A DNA stretch of 64,000 nt from Ruegeria sp. ANG-S4 (GCF_000814005.1 NZ_JWLK01000001.1:930001-994000); one strand, 5' to 3'. Shown: positions 26,295 to 36,435, counted from the stretch's first letter. Notes: generated by a model from the sequence alone, not told the origin. Numbers and translations are program-made.

Positions 26295-28843
26295 GCGCCC
26301 AGAATACGCGAAATCATTTCTGTTGTGTCGCGGGACAAACCCGGCGTTTCGGCAATGCGTGTCAGTTGCGCCCGCAACAATGCCTGGCGGTCTGCATCGT
26401 ACCGTTTCCATGTCTGAAAGGCGGAACACATCCGAGCCGTAGTTTGCGGGTTGACCGGATCCAGCCGGATCAACCAATCGGCCAACAGCGCATACCCCGC
26501 ACCTTCTGCCTGATGGAATCCGGCATGGTTCATCGCCAAAGACCCCATCAAAGCTCTGAAACGATTGGGGTTTTTCCAATTGAAATCGGGGTGCAGGGTC
26601 AATTCCTTTGCGGTTTCAGGCGCGGTGTCCGGCGCTGCCAAAGACACCTGCAGGGCAAACCATTTGTCCATCACAAGGCGATCATGCCGCCACTGATCAT
26701 AGAAGGCGGACAATTGCGCCTTTCCTTTGCCTGCCCGCAACAGGCAGGACAGGGCAGCCAGTTGCAGCGTCATGTTGTCGGCCGCTTCATAGGCTTCGGC
26801 GGCCTGTGCGCCGCCGTCCAGACGCGTCGTCAAGGCCAGCGCTGCGCTGCCCAACGCCCGCTTGCCCGATTGCACTGCGTCAGGTTGGTATGGGACATCG
26901 ACCAAAGCCTCGCTGTGCAAACGCGGCAGCAGGTCTTGCATATGTTGCGCCGTGGCCTGTCGCAGTGTCTCAACGGCGGTCCAAATTGCCATCGGGTCGG
27001 GCGTTGCACCTTGTTCGTGCAAGGTCGAGGCCAGCTCGGACTGTGTGGGCAATCCCAACATCAGCGCCCGGTAAGCGGGGTCCAAATCGGCGTCCCGCAA
27101 TACGGCCAGCAGCCCGTCGAGGTATTCGGAATCAGGTGCGGCGTCCTGCGTGATCATCTTCAACAGACTGTCTTCGGCCAGCGATCGCCCGGCTTGCCAG
27201 CGGTTGAAAGGGTCGGTGTCATGAGCCAGCAGAAAGGCGCGCTCGGCGTTTGATTGATCCTGTTCCAGGATGACAGGTGCCGAGAAATCCCGCAGGACCG
27301 ATGGAACCGGTTTGGCGGCCAGCCCGGAGAACTGAAAGCTTTGTTGAGTCTCAGTGAGTTCCAGAACCTTTGTCGCGCTCACTTCATCCCCGTTCGGTCC
27401 CAACAGGCCCACGGCAACCGGAATGACTTGCGGCTGTTTGTCCGTTTGTCCCGGCGTCGGTTGGGTCGTTTGGCTGAGCGTCAGGGTGTACGTGCCATTC
27501 GCCCAGTCCTCGGCAACTGAAACTCGTGGCGTTCCTGACTGGCTGTACCAGCGTTTGAACTGGCTTAGATCGCGCCCCGTTGAGTCCTCGAACACCTTCA
27601 GCCAATCCTCGATGGTGCAGGCCTGTCCGTCATGGCGGTCGAAATAGAGGTCAAGCGCCTTGGCATACGCCTCATCGCCAACCAGCCGTTTCAGCATTCC
27701 GATGACCTCGGCGCCTTTTTCGTAGACGGTCGAGGTGTAGAAGTTATTGATTTCCTGAAAGCTCTCGGGCCGAACCGGATGCGACAGCGGCCCGTTATCC
27801 TCGGGGAACTGCCGTGCGCGCAGGTCGATGGCGTCGTGTATGCGCTTTACTGGGGCCGAGCGCATGTCCGAGGTGAACTGCGCATCCCGGAAAACGGTCA
27901 GCCCCTCTTTCAGGCACAGCTGGAACCAGTCGCGGCAGGTGATACGGTTGCCGGTCCAGTTGTGGAAATATTCGTGCGCAATGATCGCTTCGATCCGCTC
28001 GAAATTCATATCGGTTGCGGTCTCAGGGCTGGCCAGAACAGCAGAGGAGTTGAAGATGTTCAACCCCTTGTTCTCCATCGCGCCCATGTTGAAATCGTCC
28101 ACGGCCACGATGTTGAACACGTCCAGATCATATTCGCGGCCGTAGACGTCCTCGTCCCATGTCATGGACTTTTTCAGGGCTTCCATACCAAAGGCGCATT
28201 TTCCTTCGTCCCCAGCGCGGACCCATAGGTTCAATTCGACGTCGCGGCCTGACTTTGTGGTGAACCTATCCGGATGCGCGATCAAATCGCCCGCAACCAA
28301 TGCAAACAGATATGCGGGTTTGGGCCAAGGGTCCGTCCATTCGGCCCACCCCTGACCCTTTCCTGCAGGGTTGCCGTTGGACAGCAGCACCGGAAGATCG
28401 CCGTTGATACGCACGGTGAAAATGGCCATCACGTCGGGGCGGTCCGGGTAGAATGTGATTTTGCGAAACCCCTCGGCCTCGCACTGGGTGCAGTACATGC
28501 CGTTCGACATGTAAAGCCCCTCGAGTGCGGTGTTGTTGCCGGGGTCGATTTCCACCTCAGCCTCCCAAAGAAATGGCTGATCGGGCACTTTGGCCGTCAG
28601 TCCCTTGTCGGTCACATCCGGTGTGATCTCTGCGCCATCGATAGAGGCCCGGATCAACGTCAGGTCCTCTCCATGAAGGAAAAAGGTTTGATCCGTGGCC
28701 TCGGGGTATGGGCGGAATTGAATGCGCGATGTGACCCGCGTGGCATGGGCGGCCAGATCAAATGTCAGATGCACGCTGTCCACACCATAGCCGAAGGGCG
28801 TGTAGTCTTTCAGGTAGATCGTGGTGGGGGCGGCGTCGCGCAT
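26291..28843 (-). CDS. pepN: PepN, aminopeptidase N (M1)
   Basis: PepN is a cytoplasmic zinc aminopeptidase of the M1 family that trims peptides. The start at 28843 (MRDAAPTTIYLKDY) has GAGG upstream and gives 850 residues; the frame runs on to 29029 but that part overlaps the divergent malate synthase leader. The exopeptidase motif GAMEN is at 254-258, HEYFH at 290-294 with the third zinc ligand Glu313, consistent with the gluzincin site. The length suits the E. coli-like PepN type. It is divergent from glcB (206-base gap). Confidence 0.95.
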   Translation of the reverse strand: MRDAAPTTIYLKDYTPFGYGVDSVHLTFDLAAHATRVTSRIQFRPYPEATDQTFFLHGEDLTLIRASIDGAEITPDVTDKGLTAKVPDQPFLWEAEVEIDPGNNTALEGLYMSNGMYCTQCEAEGFRKITFYPDRPDVMAIFTVRINGDLPVLLSNGNPAGKGQGWAEWTDPWPKPAYLFALVAGDLIAHPDRFTTKSGRDVELNLWVRAGDEGKCAFGMEALKKSMTWDEDVYGREYDLDVFNIVAVDDFNMGAMENKGLNIFNSSAVLASPETATDMNFERIEAIIAHEYFHNWTGNRITCRDWFQLCLKEGLTVFRDAQFTSDMRSAPVKRIHDAIDLRARQFPEDNGPLSHPVRPESFQEINNFYTSTVYEKGAEVIGMLKRLVGDEAYAKALDLYFDRHDGQACTIEDWLKVFEDSTGRDLSQFKRWYSQSGTPRVSVAEDWANGTYTLTLSQTTQPTPGQTDKQPQVIPVAVGLLGPNGDEVSATKVLELTETQQSFQFSGLAAKPVPSVLRDFSAPVILEQDQSNAERAFLLAHDTDPFNRWQAGRSLAEDSLLKMITQDAAPDSEYLDGLLAVLRDADLDPAYRALMLGLPTQSELASTLHEQGATPDPMAIWTAVETLRQATAQHMQDLLPRLHSEALVDVPYQPDAVQSGKRALGSAALALTTRLDGGAQAAEAYEAADNMTLQLAALSCLLRAGKGKAQLSAFYDQWRHDRLVMDKWFALQVSLAAPDTAPETAKELTLHPDFNWKNPNRFRALMGSLAMNHAGFHQAEGAGYALLADWLIRLDPVNPQTTARMCSAFQTWKRYDADRQALLRAQLTRIAETPGLSRDTTEMISRILGA

Positions 28844-29049
28844 CGGGGGCCTCACATCAGTTTTGTCTGGCGCGACGTTATGGTTTTCCCCCGGTGGCCG
28901 CAACTGGCGCGCTCCGTTCATCGTGGCAATTGAAACACTAACTTGAGCGGTCAAAAAAGACGCAGCCAAAGTCAAAAGTTGCCTATCGGAAACAAACGGC
29001 CTAAGTGGAAAGCGCATACGATGGCACACAATCGCGGGAGAAAAGGCGA

Positions 29050-31185
29050 ATGACTAGCAGAGAGATCCGGAGCGGGCTGCAAATCGACAAGGTTCTGACG
29101 GATTTCATCGAATCCCGCGCGCTGCCGGGCACAGGCGTCTCGCCCGAGGATTTCTGGGGCGGTCTTGCGCGTCTGGTCAATGAACTTGGCCCGAAAAACC
29201 GCGATCTCCTGACAAAGCGGGCAGACATTCAAAGCCGTATCGACGGATGGCATGTGGCCCGAAAAGGGCAACCGCACGACGCGGCAGCGTACCAGGCGTT
29301 CCTGCGGGAAATCGGCTATTTGATCGAGGAAGGGGCGGATTTCCAGATTGATACGGCAAATGTCGATCCTGAAATCGCACTTACACCGGGTCCGCAGCTT
29401 GTTGTCCCGATCACCAACGCACGTTTCGCTTTGAACGCAGCCAATGCGCGCTGGGGCAGTCTGTACGATGCGCTTTATGGCACCGATGCGCTTGGTGATT
29501 TGCCCGAAGGCAAAGGGTATGACAAAGAACGCGGCGCGCGGGTCATTGAGTGGGTAAAGACGTTTCTGGATCAGTCCGTGCCCTTGGCCTTTGGGTCTTG
29601 GTCCGATGTGTCCGGGCTAAGCGTTCAGGATGGCGCACTGATGCCGACATTGGCCGACCCTGCGCAATTCGCAGGCTATGGCGGCGAGTCCGCTAAGCCC
29701 GAGTTTGTGCTGCTGCGAAAAAACGGTTTGCATATTCAGATCAAGATAGACGCCCACAGCGTAACGGGCGCGACTGACCCTGCGGGCATTTCGGATGTGC
29801 GGCTGGAATCCGCGCTGTCGACGATCATGGATTGCGAGGATTCGGTAGCTTGCGTCGACGGCGAAGACAAAGTTGTCGCTTACGGCAACTGGCTGGGTTT
29901 GATGAAGGGGGATCTGACCGAGGAGGTTACCAAAGGCGGAAAGACCTTTACCCGCAAACTGGCACGCGATCTGGACTACACAGCCCCCGATGGTGCAGCC
30001 GCCGCGCTGAAGGGCCGCTCGCTGATGTTGGTGCGCAATGTCGGGCATCTGATGACCAACCCGGCGGTTCTGGATTCTGAAGGGCGCGAGATTGGTGAGG
30101 GCTTGATGGATGCCCTTTGCACCACGTTGATGGCGATGCACGATTTGAACCGTTCGGGCGGCAATTCGGTCTCCGGCTCCGTCTATGTGGTCAAACCCAA
30201 AATGCACGGACCGGATGAAGTGGCGTTCGCGGTCGAGATTTTTGACATGGTCGAAGATATCCTTGGCCTGCCACGCAATACCGTCAAGCTTGGTATCATG
30301 GACGAGGAGCGCCGGACCTCGGCCAATCTCAAAGAATGCATCCGTGCCGCGAAATCGCGCGTGGCGTTCATCAACACTGGGTTTCTTGATCGCACCGGTG
30401 ATGAGATTCATACGTCGATGGAGGCTGGACCAATGCTGCCCAAGGGTGACATCAAGAACACCCCGTGGATCGCCGCGTACGAAGATCGCAACGTGGACAT
30501 TGGTCTCGCTTGCGGCCTGAAGGGAAAGGCGCAGATCGGCAAAGGCATGTGGGCGATGCCAGACCGGATGGGAGACATGCTGGAGGCCAAGATCGGGCAC
30601 CCGCAATCCGGGGCAACCTGCGCTTGGGTCCCGTCACCGACGGCAGCGACTTTGCACGCGACGCACTACCACAAGGTGGATGTTCTGGCGCGGCAGGATG
30701 CGTTGGCGGCTGGCGGCGCGCGGGGCACCTTGCACGATCTGCTGACGATTCCGCTGCTGGAAGGCCGAAACCTCAGCGACCATGAAATCACGCGCGAAAT
30801 CGAAAACAATGCGCAGGGCATTCTGGGCTATGTGGTCCGATGGGTAGATCAGGGTGTCGGTTGCTCGAAAGTGCCGGATATCAATGATGTCGGATTGATG
30901 GAGGACCGTGCCACATGCCGCATTTCCTCACAGGCATTGGCAAACTGGTTGCATCAGGAAGTTGTCAGCCAGGAACAGGTTATGGCGGCGATGCAGAAAA
31001 TGGCCGAGGTCGTGGATCGGCAAAACGCGGATGATCCGGTCTATTCGCCGATGGCGCCAGATTTTCAAGGCATTGCGTTTCAAGCCGCTTGTGACCTGGT
31101 GTTCAAAGGGCGTGTCCAGCCTTCAGGCTACACAGAGCCGGTGCTGCATGCCCGGCGGTTGGAACTGAAAGCTCAAACCGTTTGA
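29050..31185 (+). CDS. glcB: Malate synthase G
   Basis: This enzyme condenses glyoxylate with acetyl-CoA to malate in the glyoxylate pathway. The start at 29050 has GAGAAAAGG upstream and gives 711 residues, close to the roughly 720 of the G isoform. The catalytic [12 protein letters not shown] segment, the [15 protein letters not shown] segment and a metal-binding [13 protein letters not shown] region are visible. It is a full-size, monomeric-type enzyme. A hairpin with a T-rich tail separates it from the next gene, which is a GlcG-like protein. Isocitrate lyase is not in this window. Confidence 0.95.
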   Translation: MTSREIRSGLQIDKVLTDFIESRALPGTGVSPEDFWGGLARLVNELGPKNRDLLTKRADIQSRIDGWHVARKGQPHDAAAYQAFLREIGYLIEEGADFQIDTANVDPEIALTPGPQLVVPITNARFALNAANARWGSLYDALYGTDALGDLPEGKGYDKERGARVIEWVKTFLDQSVPLAFGSWSDVSGLSVQDGALMPTLADPAQFAGYGGESAKPEFVLLRKNGLHIQIKIDAHSVTGATDPAGISDVRLESALSTIMDCEDSVACVDGEDKVVAYGNWLGLMKGDLTEEVTKGGKTFTRKLARDLDYTAPDGAAAALKGRSLMLVRNVGHLMTNPAVLDSEGREIGEGLMDALCTTLMAMHDLNRSGGNSVSGSVYVVKPKMHGPDEVAFAVEIFDMVEDILGLPRNTVKLGIMDEERRTSANLKECIRAAKSRVAFINTGFLDRTGDEIHTSMEAGPMLPKGDIKNTPWIAAYEDRNVDIGLACGLKGKAQIGKGMWAMPDRMGDMLEAKIGHPQSGATCAWVPSPTAATLHATHYHKVDVLARQDALAAGGARGTLHDLLTIPLLEGRNLSDHEITREIENNAQGILGYVVRWVDQGVGCSKVPDINDVGLMEDRATCRISSQALANWLHQEVVSQEQVMAAMQKMAEVVDRQNADDPVYSPMAPDFQGIAFQAACDLVFKGRVQPSGYTEPVLHARRLELKAQTV

Positions 31186-31196
31186 GAACATGAGAC

Positions 31197-31220
31197 CGAG
31201 GGCCCTAGCCCTCGTTCTTT
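31197..31220 (+). terminator. Hairpin with T-rich tail between malate synthase and the GlcG-like gene
   Basis: CGAGGGC-CCTA-GCCCTCG is a seven-pair stem with a four-base loop followed by TTCTTT. It starts 12 bases after the glcB stop and lies 33 bases before the next ATG. It could terminate most glcB transcripts or act as a partial attenuator. Confidence 0.6.
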
Positions 31221-31252
31221 CCCAAGCAGAAATTCCATCGAAAGGACAGTAC

Positions 31253-31678
31253 ATGTCAGTTTCACTGCGTAAGGCCCGCACGATCATCCGCAAAACACTT
31301 GAAAAAGGCCGGGAGGAGGAAATGAAACCTCTGTCGGTTGTGGTTTTGGATGCCGGTGGTCACGTCATTGCGTTTGAGCGCGAAGACGGGGCGGCCCCCG
31401 GTCGGTTCGCTATCGCGCAAGGCAAGGCCTATGGTTCAGTCATGTTGGGTATGGCAGGGACGGCGCAGATGCAGCGCGCGGAGGCACAGTCCTACTTTAT
31501 GGCATGCGTAAACGGCGTCTACGGCGGACAAGTCATTCCTGTGCCGGGTGGCGTGCTGTTACGCGATCGCAAGGGTGCGGTCATCGGCGCTGTGGGTGTC
31601 ACGGGCGATACATCCGACAATGACGCAAAGGCGGCATTGGCGGGTATTGAAGCGGCCGGGCTGACTGGCGAAATCTGA
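31253..31678 (+). CDS. GlcG/HbpS-type (DUF336) small protein
   Basis: The ATG at 31253, with AAAGGA upstream, gives 141 residues; the longer frame from 31190 crosses the hairpin and is unlikely. It shows the family features: PLSVVVLDAGGHVIAFEREDG in the first half, PGRFAIAQGKAYGSV, then PVPGGVLLRDRKGAVIGAVGVTGDTS near the end. GlcG/HbpS-like proteins accompany glycolate/glyoxylate genes and some bind heme; the role here is unproven. Its stop abuts the PAP2 gene stop (one-base gap) from the other strand. Confidence 0.85.
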   Translation: MSVSLRKARTIIRKTLEKGREEEMKPLSVVVLDAGGHVIAFEREDGAAPGRFAIAQGKAYGSVMLGMAGTAQMQRAEAQSYFMACVNGVYGGQVIPVPGGVLLRDRKGAVIGAVGVTGDTSDNDAKAALAGIEAAGLTGEI

Positions 31679-31679
31679 C

Positions 31680-32627
31680 TCAGGGCTTGAGTTTCTGCAT
31701 GCAGGGGCGGGTTGCGATCCAGGCAGCAATCGCGAAAACCGCCACCCCTCCGGCCATGTCTGTCAAATGATGACCGCCGTGAGACAAAATCGCCGGGATC
31801 ATCAGGATGTTCAAGATGACAGCGGGGATAAACAGCACCGTCCCTCGCAAGAACCAAACCACGAGCAGAGCCATAACAGTGTGGTAGGATGGGAACGCAA
31901 TGGTTCCGACGATATCCGAGGGTCGGATCACCTCAAGCCCATTTGCAGCCAGAGTGCGTAAAAGTTCCGCGTAATAACTGTTGGTTACGAGGCCAATCTC
32001 AGATTCCAAACCTTCAGGCAAACTGTGAAATGCTGCAGGTCCGACGCTCGGAACAATCCACCAAATAATCGTGGTTAAGAGCAAACTGAGCGTTCCTGCC
32101 AAAAGCGCCTGATCCAAGGTGTTGCTTCGACCAGTAAGCGCGAGGTATGCAACCATAACGAACAGTTGCGGCAGCGAGCTGAGATAGACAAACCTCAGAA
32201 AGTAACCAAATTCCGGGTGGTTGGCGACTGTCTGAACGATTTCTGGCCAAGAATAACCCAACGCGGCATCGGCCCGCATTAGCCATTGGTCAAACGCAAG
32301 CTCGGCAACGGGAAATCGCAGGTAAATGAGAAGGGTCGATATTCCCATAAACCCTAGAAACAAACTGTTTGCGATTGCAAGTTGCGCGATCTTGGGCTGG
32401 TTCTTGAACTGGCGGATGTAAACCCCCGCGGCAAACAGACCGATCGTCGGCAAAAGGCTGATCCCAAAGCCGACCCACGCGATTGGCTGCGATCTCATGA
32501 ATGACAAAAAAACAGCGAGAACAGTGCTTCCAACCAGCAAACAGGCAAGAATGGTTTCAGCGCGGCTGAGGCAATCAATAAGTGCCAGCCGTTGAAGGTT
32601 ACTCTGCCTTTTTACCGATATTGTCAC
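31680..32627 (-). CDS. PAP2-superfamily membrane protein
   Basis: The 315-residue product begins with a GTG at 32627 and has about seven hydrophobic segments. PAP2-type phosphatase motifs appear in the C-terminal half: PSYHTVMA and GGHHLTDMAGG, the latter with the catalytic His. The larger layout resembles Aur1/PAP2_3-type enzymes that act on lipid phosphates or phosphoinositol lipids, so the substrate is not predictable. It is convergent with the GlcG-like gene. The start is uncertain because the upstream site is weak; later in-frame starts would delete a helix. Confidence 0.8.
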   Translation of the reverse strand: MTISVKRQSNLQRLALIDCLSRAETILACLLVGSTVLAVFLSFMRSQPIAWVGFGISLLPTIGLFAAGVYIRQFKNQPKIAQLAIANSLFLGFMGISTLLIYLRFPVAELAFDQWLMRADAALGYSWPEIVQTVANHPEFGYFLRFVYLSSLPQLFVMVAYLALTGRSNTLDQALLAGTLSLLLTTIIWWIVPSVGPAAFHSLPEGLESEIGLVTNSYYAELLRTLAANGLEVIRPSDIVGTIAFPSYHTVMALLVVWFLRGTVLFIPAVILNILMIPAILSHGGHHLTDMAGGVAVFAIAAWIATRPCMQKLKP

Positions 32628-32803
32628 GACAACCTGCCAATTCTCATCTGATTTTCGCTGTTTGAAACAGAACTACGGCATATCTGTGGCCTGGAAATGC
32701 GGCTGTTGAGAAATTCACACTCCAAGCTGCGCCCATGCACTTTGATTGATCGAGTTTTTTTGGCATGACTATTCGAACGGTTCTAAACTGCAGCGAGGAT
32801 TGA

Positions 32804-33583
32804 ATGGTGCGACCGGTCGTCGGAATAATCGGCAACTCTTACCTGATGAATGATCAGTATCCGACCCATGCGGGCGGGACGATGAATTCAGACGCGGTTT
32901 CGAACGTTTCAGATTGTGTGCCACTGCTGATCCCGGCAGACCCGAGATTTGTGTCCGTCGAAGAGCTGCTGGAGGTGTGTGACGGGTTTCTTTTGACCGG
33001 GGGTCGGCCCAACGTGCACCCTGAGGAATACGGCGAATGCGCCACCGCGGCGCATGGTGATTTTGACCGCGCCCGCGATGCGATCACGCTGCCGCTTGTC
33101 CGGGAATGCGTCTCGCGCGGTCAACCGTTTTTTGGCATTTGCCGGGGATTTCAAGAGGTAAACGTCGCCATGGGCGGCACGCTTTATCCCGAAATCCGCG
33201 ATTTGCCCGGGCGCATGAACCACCGAATGCCACCGGATGGGACGCTGGAAGAGAAATTTGCCCTTCGTCACGTTGTGACCCTGACCGATGGCGGGGTGTT
33301 CCACGATCTGTTCGGGGCCAGCGAGGTCATGACCAATACTCTGCATGGGCAGGGGATCAAGACACTGGGGCAGCGCGTGGTGATCGACGGTCATGCGCCG
33401 GACGGCACGCCCGAGGCGATCTATATCAAAGATGCCCCTGGCTTTACCCTGTCGGTCCAATGGCATCCGGAATGGGATGCTGCAAATGACCCGGTTTCGC
33501 GCCCGTTGTTCGAGGCGTTCGGCGCCGCAGTCCATGCCTGGTCGGCAGGCCGGAAGACAGCAAGCCTAAAGCGCACGGCTTGA
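32804..33583 (+). CDS. Class I glutamine amidotransferase-like peptidase C26 (PuuD type)
   Basis: This enzyme class hydrolyses gamma-glutamyl bonds, for example of gamma-glutamyl-GABA. The 259-residue product carries the catalytic Cys113 in GICRGFQE, His221 and Glu223 in QWHPEW, and a FLLTGGRPNVHPEEYG segment near 62-77. The length and these motifs match the PuuD/peptidase C26 family. No other putrescine-pathway genes are nearby, so the substrate is not shown by context. A perfect hairpin follows its stop. Confidence 0.87.
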   Translation: MVRPVVGIIGNSYLMNDQYPTHAGGTMNSDAVSNVSDCVPLLIPADPRFVSVEELLEVCDGFLLTGGRPNVHPEEYGECATAAHGDFDRARDAITLPLVRECVSRGQPFFGICRGFQEVNVAMGGTLYPEIRDLPGRMNHRMPPDGTLEEKFALRHVVTLTDGGVFHDLFGASEVMTNTLHGQGIKTLGQRVVIDGHAPDGTPEAIYIKDAPGFTLSVQWHPEWDAANDPVSRPLFEAFGAAVHAWSAGRKTASLKRTA

Positions 33584-33594
33584 TTTCTCGGGCG

Positions 33595-33619
33595 TCAGAC
33601 CGGGCGCGGCCCGGTCTGA
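33595..33619. terminator. Perfect hairpin between convergent genes, without a T-run
   Basis: TCAGACCGGGC-GCG-GCCCGGTCTGA is an 11-pair perfect stem with a three-base loop, placed between convergent PuuD-like and IorB-like genes. Neither side has a clear T-tract, so it may be a transcript-stabilising structure or a Rho-independent terminator of atypical type. Confidence 0.5.
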
Positions 33620-33628
33620 TGATGTTCC

Positions 33629-35869
33629 TCAAATCAACAGATGGAACTGTTTGCTCAGCGGCAGCGTCCGTGCACGTTGCCCTGTCAGGTCAAACAGCGC
33701 GTTGCCCAGCGCGGGCATGGACGGTGGGGTTCCGGGCTCACCCGCGCCCCCCAGATGCTTGTTGGTTTCGAGAATCCGAACCTCGGTAACAGGCGCGTTG
33801 TGCATGCGAAGGGCGTCGTAATCATAGAAATTGCCCTGCTCAACTTCGCCATCGGAAAACGTGATCTCTTCCTGAACAGCGGCTGACAGGCCGTAGATCA
33901 TACCGCCGATCATCTGCGCCTCAACAGTGGCAGGGTCCAGTGCAAGGCCCATGTCGCAAGCGATCCAGGCTTTGCTGATGCGGATCGTTCCGTCCTCGTC
34001 CACGACTTCGATAACCATCGCGACCGGAGTGCCAAAGCTGTAGGTAAGCGCCACGCCCCGACCAACGCCATCCGCCGTTGTTCCGGTCCAATCCGACATT
34101 TCTTTGACCGCTTGCAGGCAGCCGGCTGACGGTGCGTGTTCGGACTGTGCCAGTTCCAGCCGGAATTCCAGCGGATCTCGACCGGCAGCATGGGCCATCT
34201 CGTCCATAAAAGTTTCATGAAAGAAACCGTTGTGGCTGTTGCCGACGGACCGCCAGAACCCCACGGGCACAGCCAGATCGGCAATATGCCCGCTCATCCG
34301 GTAATTGGGAACGGCGTAGGGCTGGTTAAAGAACCCTTCCACCAGCACCTTGTCCGGCCCGCTGCCGGAAAATCCGGTATACCGACCGACTGCCTGTTGT
34401 GTCGGGGATTGCGAGGCGACTTTACCGTCGATCAGAACGGCTTTTCCATCCTTAACAGCGCCGCGCATCCGAGCGATTGCCGCAGGGCGGTAAAAATCGT
34501 GCCGCATGTCCTCTTCGCGGCTCCAAGTGGTCTGGATCGGAGTTCCGGGCATGGCCATCGCCACCTTGGTTGCGATTTCGCCGAAATCTAACTCGCCCCG
34601 GCGTCCGAACCCACCGCCCAGGTATGTGGTGTGAATCTCCACCGCATCTTTATCCAGATTGGCCACGTTTGCGACACGGAACTGGATCAATGTCGGGGCC
34701 TGGTTGCCACACCAGAGGTCCAGTTTCTGACCGGTATAAAGCGCCGTTGCGTTCATCGGCTCCATCGTCGCATGCGCCAGATAGGGGACGGTGTATTCGG
34801 CGGTCAGTTCAGTCGCACCCTCGGGCGTCACATCCACATCCCCGTCATCGCGCATTGTGGAATTCGGGGCAGCATCGAACGCCTTGGAAATCTCAGCCAT
34901 GAGTTCATCAGTCTCAGGTGGATAGGGCGCTTCGCCCCAATCGACATCAATCGCTTCGACCGCCTGAATGGCCAGCCATGTGTTGCTTGCAATCACGGCA
35001 ACGCCAGTGCCCAGATCGACGACTTTTTCGACCCCGGGCATGGTTTCGGCGACACTTGCGTCGAAACCATTCATCGGACCGCCCAGCTTTGGGTTCATCC
35101 TGACCGAAGCGAATTTTATCCCCTCTGGCCGAACATCGATGCCGAATTCAGCGGTCCCTGTCGATTTGCCCGGAATGTCCACGCGTGGTTGCGGCTGCCC
35201 GAGCAGTCGCCACTCTGACGGGTCGCGCAATGCGGTTTCAGGCGGCTCGATCAGCCCCGCCGCCTCGGCCAGTTCAGTGTAGGGGATACGCGTTCCGTCC
35301 GGCGCAATAACCGCGCCGTTTTCCGTCTTCAGCGCGTCGCGGCTGATGTTCAAACGATCAGCCGCCGCCTGTTTCAGCGTTTCGCGTGCGGTCGCGCCTG
35401 CCATCCTCATCCGCTCGAACCCGTCTTTCATGGAAGTCGAGCCACCGGTCACCTGCAAGCTCAGCGTTCTGCCAAGAACGCCCAGCGCCTCACCCAAGTT
35501 GTGCTGGAAATTTGAAACATCGTAGCCCTTGTTCGGCAATCCTTCTCCGACCAGGGCCGAGTTGTAATAAGCGGCAGCCGCCGGTCCATGCAGCACTCGG
35601 ATTTGATCCAGTTCGACATCCAACTCTTCGGCGATCAAGGCCGTCCAGGTGGTCATCACGCCCTGACCCATTTCGGCCCGTGGCGCAAACAGCGTCACGC
35701 CTTCCTGATCAATGAGAACAAATGGGCTGAGGGCCGTTTCGCCCTTGCCGGGTTTCAGCGGATTGGCCGCCGGGCGCGAGACGTAATATGCGCCAAAGGC
35801 CACGCCGCCAACAACAGCAGCGGAGCCGATCAAGAACGTGCGGCGCAGGATTTTTCCGATGCTTGCCAT
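33629..35869 (-). CDS. Molybdopterin-binding large subunit of a molybdenum hydroxylase (IorB type)
   Basis: The 746-residue product is the catalytic subunit of a xanthine-dehydrogenase-family enzyme of the isoquinoline 1-oxidoreductase/aldehyde dehydrogenase type. It begins with a twin-arginine-like RRTFLIGSAAVVGGVAFGAYY segment that is also hydrophobic, implying export or membrane anchoring. Motifs include EMGQGVMTTW, GGFGRRGELDFGEIATKVA and, near the C-terminus, GGAGEPGTPPSMPALGNALFDLTG. The two-subunit arrangement with the 2Fe-2S gene four bases upstream fits the IorAB type. The physiological substrate is unknown. Confidence 0.9.
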   Translation of the reverse strand: MASIGKILRRTFLIGSAAVVGGVAFGAYYVSRPAANPLKPGKGETALSPFVLIDQEGVTLFAPRAEMGQGVMTTWTALIAEELDVELDQIRVLHGPAAAAYYNSALVGEGLPNKGYDVSNFQHNLGEALGVLGRTLSLQVTGGSTSMKDGFERMRMAGATARETLKQAAADRLNISRDALKTENGAVIAPDGTRIPYTELAEAAGLIEPPETALRDPSEWRLLGQPQPRVDIPGKSTGTAEFGIDVRPEGIKFASVRMNPKLGGPMNGFDASVAETMPGVEKVVDLGTGVAVIASNTWLAIQAVEAIDVDWGEAPYPPETDELMAEISKAFDAAPNSTMRDDGDVDVTPEGATELTAEYTVPYLAHATMEPMNATALYTGQKLDLWCGNQAPTLIQFRVANVANLDKDAVEIHTTYLGGGFGRRGELDFGEIATKVAMAMPGTPIQTTWSREEDMRHDFYRPAAIARMRGAVKDGKAVLIDGKVASQSPTQQAVGRYTGFSGSGPDKVLVEGFFNQPYAVPNYRMSGHIADLAVPVGFWRSVGNSHNGFFHETFMDEMAHAAGRDPLEFRLELAQSEHAPSAGCLQAVKEMSDWTGTTADGVGRGVALTYSFGTPVAMVIEVVDEDGTIRISKAWIACDMGLALDPATVEAQMIGGMIYGLSAAVQEEITFSDGEVEQGNFYDYDALRMHNAPVTEVRILETNKHLGGAGEPGTPPSMPALGNALFDLTGQRARTLPLSKQFHLLI

Positions 35870-35872
35870 GGC

Positions 35873-36337
35873 TCAGACCTCTTTCAGCTTGGCGGCAGCG
35901 TCATGAATAGCTGCGCGGATACGAGGGTAGGTGCCGCAGCGACACAGATTGCCCTGCATGGCATCGTCGATATCGATGTCGGTGGGCAAAGGATTTTCGG
36001 CCAGCAAAGCCGCCGCCTGCATGATTTGACCCGATTGGCAGTACCCGCACTGAGCAACCTGATGATCAACCCAGGCCTGCTGAATGGTTGCCATCGCATC
36101 CGGGGTGCCCAACCCCTCGATGGTCGTGACGTCACCCCAAACATCCGACAACGCCACCTGACATGACCGCACAGCCTCGCCATCAATGTGAACGGTGCAG
36201 GCGCCGCAGGCCGATACGCCGCAGCCGAATTTGGTTCCGGTCAGGCCGACTTCATCCCGTAAAACCCACAAAAGGGGAACGTCATCGGGCAGATCGACCT
36301 GATGGGCTTTGCCGTTGATATTCAGGGTGGTCGCCAT
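35873..36337 (-). CDS. 2Fe-2S subunit of a molybdenum hydroxylase (IorA type)
   Basis: The ATG at 36337 has GAGG upstream and gives 154 residues; the frame extends to 36373 without reason. It has a plant-type 2Fe-2S domain ([22 protein letters not shown] region, about residues 45-68) and a second 2Fe-2S domain ([13 protein letters not shown] and [11 protein letters not shown]). This is the electron-transfer subunit for the downstream large subunit. The gene pair is divergent from a TetR regulator, with an operator candidate between them. Confidence 0.92.
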   Translation of the reverse strand: MATTLNINGKAHQVDLPDDVPLLWVLRDEVGLTGTKFGCGVSACGACTVHIDGEAVRSCQVALSDVWGDVTTIEGLGTPDAMATIQQAWVDHQVAQCGYCQSGQIMQAAALLAENPLPTDIDIDDAMQGNLCRCGTYPRIRAAIHDAAAKLKEV

Positions 36338-36373
36338 GGCGTACCTCGTTTTTGCTGTGGCAGGTCCTGACAT

Positions 36374-36426
36374 AATTGTCGAAAAATGTCAGGCTGTCAA
36401 TTGACAATTTAGACAAAAAATGTCAG
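36374..36426. promoter_or_regulatory. Candidate TetR operator at the iorA/tetR divergence
   Basis: The core palindrome TGTCAATTGACA lies at 36395-36406. It is flanked by AATTGTC (36374-36380) and GACAATT (36403-36409), a longer inverted pair. A repeated AAAAATGTCAG occurs at about 36382 and 36415. This is the expected place for an autoregulating TetR protein to bind, and it supports the ATG at 36436 rather than the TTG at 36376 as the regulator start. Confidence 0.65.
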
Positions 36427-36435
36427 ACGTTTCGC

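Noticed and set aside
36376..36435. TTG start for the TetR protein
   Set aside because: It would read through the palindromic operator candidate.
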